DNA of 35,420 bases from Paludibacteraceae bacterium. GTDB taxonomy: Bacteria > Bacteroidota > Bacteroidia > Bacteroidales > Paludibacteraceae. This document shows positions 1 to 7,545 of this stretch, one piece after another. How positions within the stretch are numbered: position 1 is the stretch's first letter; the number at the start of each line of letters is the position of its first letter. The stretch spans positions 1-35,420 of the forward strand of contig JAIKXR010000093.1 of the NCBI GenBank assembly GCA_024683975.1. Direction: 5' to 3'. The notes beneath the pieces were generated by a model. The model had not been told where the DNA came from. It saw only the letters and a list, made by a program, of their open reading frames with translations, and ran no database searches. The translations under genes were made by a program, and so were the position numbers.

Positions 1-74
1 TAGCAGCTGGCGGCGAAGAGAGCAGTTTGTCGGGCATCTACGATGCACCGGGTAACAAACGTCTGGAACTGTAG
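1..74 (+). CDS. 3' end of an unidentified protein gene (partial, cut by window start)
   Basis: Frame 3 is open from the window start to TAG at 72-74; translation AAGGEESSLSGIYDAPGNKRLEL*. A strong terminator follows 20 nt later. Confidence 0.6.
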   Translation, partial: AAGGEESSLSGIYDAPGNKRLEL

Positions 75-93
75 GCACCGCAACTTTGGAATC

Positions 94-137
94 CCACCCC
101 CCGCATCACGAAAAGGTGATACGGGGGGTGGTTTTTT
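94..137 (+). terminator. Rho-independent terminator of the upstream partial gene
   Basis: CCACCCCCCG-c-ATCAC / loop GAAAAG / GTGAT-a-CGGGGGGTGG followed by TTTTTT. Confidence 0.9.
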
Positions 138-303
138 GAGACAAACAGGGATAAGGGGATCTCGAAATTTCGGGTTGTCGGTTTATCAAAAAATAACGAA
201 ATGTGATGACTTTTTGCTGCAGGCTGAGTGTCTGCATTCCATATGGAATTTGTATAGTCAAGGTGATAAAATGCACTTAATTTGCAGTTAATTGATATTT
301 TTT

Positions 304-334
304 TTTGAATAAATGACAAAATGTCGTATTTTTG
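304..334 (+). promoter_or_regulatory. Bacteroidota-type promoter for the giant surface-protein gene
   Basis: TTTG at 304-307, 19-nt spacer, TATTTTTG (TAnnTTTG) at 327-334. Confidence 0.7.
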
Positions 335-509
335 CGTGTTTTTTCAGTATCGGAGTGATTGTGTGAGTAGTATGGTTATATGTGCTTCTGTGTGAAGCAT
401 CGGAATGTTTCGCTACAAGTGCAATGCTTCATTACGGCGGGTATGATTTGCCACTTGGGTAGGACATTGACGTGTAATACAATAATTATTAAATCATAAA
501 TAAAAACTT

Positions 510-3500
510 ATGAAACAAATGATTCGATTTTCGGCGGTTGTTCTGGGTTTGATGCTTGGGACTCTGCAAGTTTGGGCACAGAGTCTGCCTTCCAAAATCA
601 CTGTCTATGCGACAGCGAAAGCGGTGACAGACGGTAATGGTCAGGTGGCGGTATCAGAAGTGACATCACCTACACCTGAATACCAAACAGTTTCAGCGGA
701 AAGTACTTTTTCGCATAAGGGTACCACTATGACGGAAGCATTGCCTCAAGGCGGGCTTTATGTGTACGCCTATTACTACGCGAAACCTGATGAAGGTTAC
801 TATTTCGACCACTGGACAAAGGTTGAAACAAACGAGACTTTTACTGAGATGCCTCGTTTGGACTCTGTGTTGAGTTCGGGAACGACGAGTAATTTTGATG
901 GTACGGGTACTCCGTATTTCTTCCCCCTTGAAGAACCTACGGGAACTGTTTATAAAGGGAGTTACCAGACGATAGGCACGTACAAGGCTGTCTTCAAAGC
1001 CATCCCCGTGTATAGCTGCACAGGCGGACAACTTGTATATACATCTGCAGGCGAGACCAAGAACTGGAACGTGTCCTTTTCAACCGGACACGCAACCTCT
1101 CTTGCTGATTTCAACACGCCGGCTTTCGCCAACGCTACAGCAGGCGGGACGTTCAGTCTGAATTGGGCAGACGCTGCGTTTGCCGACAATGTAGTGACTA
1201 TACCCGTGTCGTTCACGGCTTCTGCCGTAGGTACTTATACCGCCGACCTGACGCTTGCGTCCAAAGGCGGAGCTTCGTTCAAAGCCGTTATCAAGGTGAA
1301 TGTTGAGGCAGCCGCCGCCAACGACGTTTTGGTGAAGAACGGCAGCATACAGAAGACACTCTCGTGGGCAGACGGTCTGGCACAAGCGGCTGACGGCGAT
1401 ACAATCCAATTGCTCCGCGATGTGACATTGGGTTCGACCCAAGACATAACAAAGAATCTGACGCTTGACTTGAACGCCCGCAGTTTGGGAGGCAAGTTGA
1501 ATGTGAACGGCGGTGACGTGACGGTTATCGACAGCAAGATGGTCGGTGTCATTCAGTCGGAGGGTCAGACGCTGACCGTTACATCGGGTACGCTGACGCT
1601 CAAGCGCGGCGAGATTATCGGCGAACGTGCGGTAACAGTGCTTTCGGGTGCCGTTTTCAACCTTAATGACGGCAAATTGACGGCTACTTCGGTTGGTATA
1701 GAGGTCAACAACGGTACAGTGAATATGTTGAGCGGCGAGGTCAAAGTGTCTGCTTCCGATGGCGGAACGGGAATTCTGATGAATAACGGTTCTGTCAATA
1801 TGAAAGGCGGCAAGGTGAACGTTGCCTCCACCGGTTCGTATGCGAAAGGTGTGGCTGTGAATGCGGGCGGTTTTACTGCTCACAATGTGAAGATTACGGC
1901 TACAGCTCCGACAGCAACGGCCATGGACGTACTGAACGGCAAGGCAGACCTCGGTCAATATGCCATTCTCAATGCTGTTGCGACCGGCACAGGAAACGCC
2001 GTTGCTCTCAATGCCGGGAATACGGTAACGGTTGACGGTGCGCGCTTCAGTGCTTCGAATACGAACGGCAGCCTGCCTGAGATTGATGGTAGCGGCGTTA
2101 CAATTGCTTCGGGCTATTTCGTGATGGACGAGTGGGTTAACGGATATTCTCTTGCTGCCAACCAAGCTATATATAATCTCGGTGCCGGTCAGGCCTACGT
2201 GGACGGCTACCGCTTCTTTATCGGTACGGCGGAGAATGCGAGCAATGATGCCGTCAGCGTCTGCGCCATCGGTTCGACCGCATACGGCACGTTGGAAGAG
2301 GCTCTGCTCTATGCACAGAACAATCCGGACGAGGTGCTGACCATCTTGATGATCAACAACTATACCGTTCCTGCGGGTTACTACACACTGCCCGCCAACG
2401 CGACCCTGCTGGTACCGGCTTCGGCATCGCAGAAAGAGTCCTTGAACGGCAAGGTTACCCGTACCCGCGATGCAACTGAACACAAGGCATACCTGACTCT
2501 GACTTTCGCTTCGGATGCACATTTGGATGCGTACGGCAAGATTGAGACAGGCGGTTACCAATTGTGCGGCAATGTGATGGAGGCAGCCTCAAGTGGCACT
2601 TCCACCGGTGCATACGGTCTGATCAGACTCAATTCCGGAAGCACAATGACTTTGGAAGACGGCGCTGTTTTGTATGCATGGGGTTACGTGATAGGTGACG
2701 GCGAGATTCATGCAAGGCGCGGTTCTACAGTCCGCGAGTTCTTCCAGGTTTATGACTGGCCCGGTGCAGGCAATGCATTCAATATCTATCAGGCAGCAGA
2801 TGAGAAGAAAACGTTCCCGCTGAACCAGTACTTTATCCAGAACGTGGAGGCGGCAACGGTTTATCATCCGGGTTCACGCCTTTACACAGCGTTTGCCGCA
2901 CACGGTGCCGGTATAACAGCTGCTGCGGATAATATACAGGTAGTAGGTTTGTCGGGCGAGAACGCTATGTACTTGATGGATCCTGCCGCAGATGCGGAGA
3001 ACACATGGGTTCGCAAGTGGTACGATGTGAAAAACGACAAGCAGGTATATGACGTGAACAGCGGTGCCCACCTTGGCTCGATGGTGATTGCTCTTCCGAT
3101 GCTCCAGGCTCTGGGCATGAAGGAATTCGATTCGAAGTTGTTCGTACTGCCTCTGACAAGCAATATGAAGATTCACCTGCTGACTGGTGAGATGGACATT
3201 ACCCAGAGTACGGAGATGATTCCGGGTACGGAGATTGAGGTGGACAAGGAAGCGACCGTGACGGTCAATCCGGGTATTTCGCTTTACTTGTTCGATACTG
3301 ACCAATGGGATAAGTTCGCACGTAACGCGTACGCGCAGGTGGTAGGTTACACGCCTTCGTGGGGAGGCAAGCCGACCGTTCGCAAAGTGTCCTCGTTAGA
3401 GGCCATAGGTGATGCCAAACTCAATGTACATGGTACATTCGACATCAAGGGGCGTCTGCTGACTACTACGTCTGGCGCAAACATCTTCTCCAACAATGCG

Positions 3501-6368
3501 GATGCCGGTACGGTACGTTTCACTACTGCCGCTCCCGCCTCTGCCGATGACCTGCTCTACCAATTCTATACAAGCAGCAAAGAGTTCTGCGAGGGTATAG
3601 CCACCGTTCCCGCCCTGCTTCGCAACAGCGAAGGCCAGGATCCTGCTTTTGCCGAATCCGCATCGACCCCTGCCGGACAGGCATACTGCTTCGTGGAGGA
3701 CAAATGGCGCATAATGACGGATGCCCATCCGTTCGTATATGACAATTACGGTGTATGGTATGTCAAGCCGGGTGCTTACGTGGCAATAGCGACCCAGGAA
3801 AGCAAAACAGAAGAGATCGGTACCGAGCCGCGTCTCAATGCCGACCATACTTACAGCGATGCTGCAGGCGACGGCAGACTCTTCATCCTCGTGGAAGAAC
3901 AATGGTGGGAGGTGGAGCTGGAAGACAACCTCTACCGTGCAACCAACGGCAAGTACTACGTGTATGACGACGACGAAGGCGCATACTCTGAACCCCGCTG
4001 GCACGAGAAACAGTTCTATGTAACGTTCGTCAACTGGGACGGAAGCGATATTCTCGACAACGAGAGCAATCCTACCTTCTATGGATTGTCCTACGGCTCG
4101 ATGCCTTTCTTCAACGGCACCAACCCGACTCGTGCGGAAGACGTGGACTACACCTATACATTTACTGGTTGGATGCCCGCCTTTGCTCCTGTGACTGAGG
4201 ATGCTACCTATACGGCGGTCTATGAGGCGACGCAGCGCAAGTACACCATCATCTTCCTTGACGAGAACGGAAAGGAGATAGAGCGTCACTTCCTGACCCG
4301 CGATGAGATACCTGAGTGCAAGAATACTCCCGCCAAGACAGGTTACTTCCTCACATGGTCTCCTGGTATCGGTGCCGTAACAGGCGATCAGACCTATCAG
4401 GCAGTCTTCACTCCCGAACCCAAGACCGAGTTCACCATCATCTTCAAGAACTATGATGGTTCGGAACTGAAAGTCTGTGAGGCTGTCAAAGAGGGGACAC
4501 TGCTTGCAGGACTCTATACCGGTGTGCCTGAAAAACCCGCGACAGCCGAGTTCACCTACACGTTTGCCGGTTGGCAGCCCGCCATCGACGGACAGACGGT
4601 TGCCACGGCGGATATGAGCTATACCGCCCAGTTTACTGCTGCACGCCAGAAAGCCGCTGTTACGTTCAATGACGAATACGACGACCAAATAGGTGAGGTA
4701 CAGTATGTGGAGGTAGGACAGACACCTGACGCTCCCAATTATACTAAACAATCAGATGCTGAATATACATACACAGTAACATGGTGGCCCACAGTATCGG
4801 CTGTTGTTTCGCCGGATCCTGTTACTTATACAGCTGAAATCAGTGCGGTGAAGAACAGATATACGGTGAAAGTGACCACTACGAACTGCACCGTCACCGG
4901 CGCAGGTACGTATGAATACGGTGAAAAGGTAACGCTGACGCTTGTTCCTGCCGCAGGGTATGAGTCCGCCAAGTGGAACGACAACACCACAGGTGACAAG
5001 GTTATTACCGTTACGGGCGACGTAACTTTGAGTGCTACAGGTGTCAAGGACGATGACGAACCGGATGAGCCTGAGACACCCGAAGAACCCACCGATTTGG
5101 TAATTGAGGTTGATGGTGTGCAGACTGTGGTTGAACCCACTACGGTTGCCAACCTGACTATCAAGGCAAGTGCTACCGGTGCCGGTCAGTTGATTGGCGC
5201 AGATAATGTGCAGATTGCTACCGGCGGCAACGCTTACTTCAAATATCAGTTCAACGCAGCTGCCAAGACATGGTACGACTTTGCCGTTCCGTTCGAGTGC
5301 AACGGAGCAAGCATAATGAATGCAAGCAACAACACATTAACTCTCGGCAAAGATTACCACATCATCAGTTTCAACGGTGCGACACGTGCCACTATCGCTG
5401 ATGAGGACAAAGATACCGACAAATCGGCATGGGAGTTCCTGGCACAACAAGCGGACAAGACTTTGGTACCGGGTCGCCTGTATATGATTTACTTCAATGA
5501 TGCGCAAGCAGAGGTAACATTCACGAAGAAATCAGGTGCTGCCATTGTTTATGCGGATCAAGTTATGGTAAGTCTCTATGATAACGGCGGTTATGCCACC
5601 ACATTGGCAGAGAACTGGAACGGCATAGGCAATCCTACGCTCTATACAGTACAGATGTCAGTCGAACAGGTTACTTTCGGTCAGTTCTACAAACCCGGAG
5701 ATGACAGTTATGACACCAAGACGCTTGATGCAGAAGCAATGTATGTAGGTAAAGCGGTGTTTGTACAGGCCAAGGTTTCGTGCGCGGTGGCTGTTGAGCA
5801 GTTCCCGATGAGCGCGCCCATACGCCGCAGTGCATACGAGAGTGATGAAAGTGTTATCACCATTTCGGATGATACGCAGGTAACGGATCGCGTTTATCTG
5901 CTTACTTCGGAAGATGCTCTTGATGAATATGTCATCGGAGAGGATCTTGCCAAGGTGGGTGTCAGCAGCAAGGTGGCACAGATGTGGGTTAACCGCTATG
6001 ATGCCAAGTTGTGCGTCAATACGGTGGCCGCCGATGAAAATGACGTAACCGAATATCCGATGGGCATTTATGCTCCTAAGGCAGGTGCTTATACGATAGC
6101 AGCTGTAGAGAGCAAGGCTGGTACGCAAGTGCTGCTGACGATGAACGGCATAGTTGTTGCCGACCTTACCCGTGGTGCTTATACGCTTGATTTGGCTCGC
6201 GGCACGACCACGGCTTACGCAATCCGTGTAGTAGGCCAGCGCGGTGTACCTACGGCTATTGATTCCGCTGTTGATGCACAAGAGGGTGCAGAGAAAGTGA
6301 TTCGTAACGGTGTGCTGTACATTATCCGCGAAGGAAAGGTATATGACGCACAAGGAAATGAACTTTAA
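510..6368 (+). CDS. Very large secreted surface protein with a beta-helix-like region and InlB/Listeria-Bacteroides-type repeats
   Basis: 1952-aa ORF. Signal-peptide-like N-terminus (MKQMIRFSAVVLGLMLGTLQVWAQ). Short G/N/T/V-rich repeats around nt 1330-2120. Repeats of the type FVNWDGS...YTFTGWMP...TYTAVY around nt 4010-4650 plus a bacterial-repeat unit (YTVKVTTTNCTVTGAGTYEYGEKVTLTLVPAAGYESAKW). Acidic Pro linker (DDDEPDEPETPEEPTD). Conserved-looking C-terminus. Confidence 0.9.
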   Translation: MKQMIRFSAVVLGLMLGTLQVWAQSLPSKITVYATAKAVTDGNGQVAVSEVTSPTPEYQTVSAESTFSHKGTTMTEALPQGGLYVYAYYYAKPDEGYYFDHWTKVETNETFTEMPRLDSVLSSGTTSNFDGTGTPYFFPLEEPTGTVYKGSYQTIGTYKAVFKAIPVYSCTGGQLVYTSAGETKNWNVSFSTGHATSLADFNTPAFANATAGGTFSLNWADAAFADNVVTIPVSFTASAVGTYTADLTLASKGGASFKAVIKVNVEAAAANDVLVKNGSIQKTLSWADGLAQAADGDTIQLLRDVTLGSTQDITKNLTLDLNARSLGGKLNVNGGDVTVIDSKMVGVIQSEGQTLTVTSGTLTLKRGEIIGERAVTVLSGAVFNLNDGKLTATSVGIEVNNGTVNMLSGEVKVSASDGGTGILMNNGSVNMKGGKVNVASTGSYAKGVAVNAGGFTAHNVKITATAPTATAMDVLNGKADLGQYAILNAVATGTGNAVALNAGNTVTVDGARFSASNTNGSLPEIDGSGVTIASGYFVMDEWVNGYSLAANQAIYNLGAGQAYVDGYRFFIGTAENASNDAVSVCAIGSTAYGTLEEALLYAQNNPDEVLTILMINNYTVPAGYYTLPANATLLVPASASQKESLNGKVTRTRDATEHKAYLTLTFASDAHLDAYGKIETGGYQLCGNVMEAASSGTSTGAYGLIRLNSGSTMTLEDGAVLYAWGYVIGDGEIHARRGSTVREFFQVYDWPGAGNAFNIYQAADEKKTFPLNQYFIQNVEAATVYHPGSRLYTAFAAHGAGITAAADNIQVVGLSGENAMYLMDPAADAENTWVRKWYDVKNDKQVYDVNSGAHLGSMVIALPMLQALGMKEFDSKLFVLPLTSNMKIHLLTGEMDITQSTEMIPGTEIEVDKEATVTVNPGISLYLFDTDQWDKFARNAYAQVVGYTPSWGGKPTVRKVSSLEAIGDAKLNVHGTFDIKGRLLTTTSGANIFSNNADAGTVRFTTAAPASADDLLYQFYTSSKEFCEGIATVPALLRNSEGQDPAFAESASTPAGQAYCFVEDKWRIMTDAHPFVYDNYGVWYVKPGAYVAIATQESKTEEIGTEPRLNADHTYSDAAGDGRLFILVEEQWWEVELEDNLYRATNGKYYVYDDDEGAYSEPRWHEKQFYVTFVNWDGSDILDNESNPTFYGLSYGSMPFFNGTNPTRAEDVDYTYTFTGWMPAFAPVTEDATYTAVYEATQRKYTIIFLDENGKEIERHFLTRDEIPECKNTPAKTGYFLTWSPGIGAVTGDQTYQAVFTPEPKTEFTIIFKNYDGSELKVCEAVKEGTLLAGLYTGVPEKPATAEFTYTFAGWQPAIDGQTVATADMSYTAQFTAARQKAAVTFNDEYDDQIGEVQYVEVGQTPDAPNYTKQSDAEYTYTVTWWPTVSAVVSPDPVTYTAEISAVKNRYTVKVTTTNCTVTGAGTYEYGEKVTLTLVPAAGYESAKWNDNTTGDKVITVTGDVTLSATGVKDDDEPDEPETPEEPTDLVIEVDGVQTVVEPTTVANLTIKASATGAGQLIGADNVQIATGGNAYFKYQFNAAAKTWYDFAVPFECNGASIMNASNNTLTLGKDYHIISFNGATRATIADEDKDTDKSAWEFLAQQADKTLVPGRLYMIYFNDAQAEVTFTKKSGAAIVYADQVMVSLYDNGGYATTLAENWNGIGNPTLYTVQMSVEQVTFGQFYKPGDDSYDTKTLDAEAMYVGKAVFVQAKVSCAVAVEQFPMSAPIRRSAYESDESVITISDDTQVTDRVYLLTSEDALDEYVIGEDLAKVGVSSKVAQMWVNRYDAKLCVNTVAADENDVTEYPMGIYAPKAGAYTIAAVESKAGTQVLLTMNGIVVADLTRGAYTLDLARGTTTAYAIRVVGQRGVPTAIDSAVDAQEGAEKVIRNGVLYIIREGKVYDAQGNEL

Positions 6369-6388
6369 TAACGAAATAATAAAGTACT

Positions 6389-6535
6389 ATGAAAACTTAT
6401 ATCAATCCTGAGACATCGTTGGTAACGATGACAAGTGGTCAGATTTTACAGAGTACCTCACCGATTATACCTACACCCTCTTATCCCGGAGCTCCGGCTC
6501 GCGAGTCATATTCGCCTCGTCAGGAATCGAAGTAA
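6389..6535 (+). CDS. Small 48-aa protein of unknown function, probably co-transcribed with the giant gene
   Basis: ATG at 6389, TAA at 6533-6535: MKTYINPETSLVTMTSGQILQSTSPIIPTPSYPGAPARESYSPRQESK. It starts 20 nt after the upstream stop and ends just before a terminator. Below the length cut-off of the supplied ORF track. Confidence 0.7.
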   Translation: MKTYINPETSLVTMTSGQILQSTSPIIPTPSYPGAPARESYSPRQESK

Positions 6536-6550
6536 GCAAGGGTACATAAA

Positions 6551-6589
6551 CAAAGAAAGCTACCTAATTAAGTTAGGCAGCTTTCTTTG
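6551..6589 (+). terminator. Rho-independent terminator after the giant gene and the 48-aa ORF
   Basis: CAAAGAAAGCT-a-CCTAA / loop TTAAG / TTAGG-c-AGCTTTCTTTG; long near-perfect stem whose 3' arm is T-rich. Confidence 0.8.
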
Positions 6590-6687
6590 TCAAAGGCATT
6601 ACTTTGTGGAAGTGGCGGCGGAATTTTGAGATAATTGCAGACTTTTCAGCTTTCGACGGTGAATATATACTCAAACACTAATGAAAA

Positions 6688-7545
6688 ATGCAGACTAAGA
6701 AAAACGTTTTGACAAAGCAGTGGCAGATGATGCGTCGGTCTTGTGGGAATGTTCGGCAAGTACTGTCGATTAAATGGACTGCGTTCAGGGCATGGCAAGA
6801 GAGTCCTATTGAATACAAGATGGACGGGAGTGCGCATGTTTGCAATAACTGCGGATACAGGTATAGGGGCAATTATTGTCCCAGATGTTCCCAATCAGCA
6901 CATCATGGCCGTATCAGCTGGCTTGCGATGTGGCAGGGAATAGGTCAGTTGTGGGGTATAGAGTCGCGTTCAGCCATATACACGTTGTGGCAATTGCTAT
7001 TGCGTCCGGGTTATCTTGTTCGCGACTATATCAGCGGCAAACGTCAGGTAAGTTATCCGCCTGTAAAATTGTTATTCATTTTGGCAGCAGTAGTTGCATT
7101 GATACAGTTCTTCTTTCCAAGACCCGCCACAGATATCTCGGAAATCGGCTTTCAATATGTCGATTATGCATTGAGATGGTTAGACGAACATCAGAGTATC
7201 AGTGCATTAGCAAATGGCTGCATCTTTATACTGCCTACGTGGATATTGTTTCGTAACGCCCCACTCTACCCTAATCACAGTATTCCCGAAGGATTCTTCC
7301 TACAGGTTTATATAGCGATACTGACGTTTCTGCTGTCATCACTTTTTGCGGAAGGAGCATTGGCGAGTACGATACTGATTGTCTTTTACACCTTTGCCAC
7401 GTACAAGCAGTTGTTCGGATACGGCTATTGGGGAACGTTTTGGCGGCTGCTTATTTGCTTTGCGTTGAGTCTTGTGATATTGGTGATATTCATTATAATA
7501 GGCATCGCGATAAGCAAGTTGCATATATTTACAACCGCACAATAA
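6688..7545 (+). CDS. DUF3667-like membrane protein with N-terminal zinc ribbon
   Basis: CNNCGYRYRGNYCPRCSQSA zinc-ribbon motif followed by GYLVRDYISGKRQVSYPPVKLLFILA and several TM segments. Confidence 0.7.
   Translation: MQTKKNVLTKQWQMMRRSCGNVRQVLSIKWTAFRAWQESPIEYKMDGSAHVCNNCGYRYRGNYCPRCSQSAHHGRISWLAMWQGIGQLWGIESRSAIYTLWQLLLRPGYLVRDYISGKRQVSYPPVKLLFILAAVVALIQFFFPRPATDISEIGFQYVDYALRWLDEHQSISALANGCIFILPTWILFRNAPLYPNHSIPEGFFLQVYIAILTFLLSSLFAEGALASTILIVFYTFATYKQLFGYGYWGTFWRLLICFALSLVILVIFIIIGIAISKLHIFTTAQ

Noticed and set aside
38-319. Two ~90-aa ORFs on opposite strands at the window start
   Set aside because: They span the terminator hairpin and the promoter region; composition is not protein-like.
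383-431. Invertible (phase-variable) promoter flanked by inverted repeats
   Set aside because: The inverted repeats are only 6-8 bp, lie downstream of the promoter rather than around it, and no recombinase gene is nearby.
405-499. Further short ORFs in the giant-gene leader (13 and 18 codons)
   Set aside because: Such short ORFs are expected by chance and show no relation to the hairpin segments or a ribosome-binding site.
1080-2561. 493-aa minus-strand ORF antisense to the giant gene
   Set aside because: It lies inside the well-supported 1952-aa + strand ORF; its translation is Arg/His/Cys-rich without recognisable domains, as expected from antisense of biased repetitive coding sequence.
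3396-4751. 451-aa minus-strand ORF antisense to the giant gene
   Set aside because: Same reasoning: shadow ORF opposite a repeat-rich gene, with no family motif.
6435-6629. 64-aa ORF overlapping the 48-aa ORF in another frame
   Set aside because: It runs through the terminator hairpin; the 48-aa frame has better spacing from the upstream gene and ends before the terminator.
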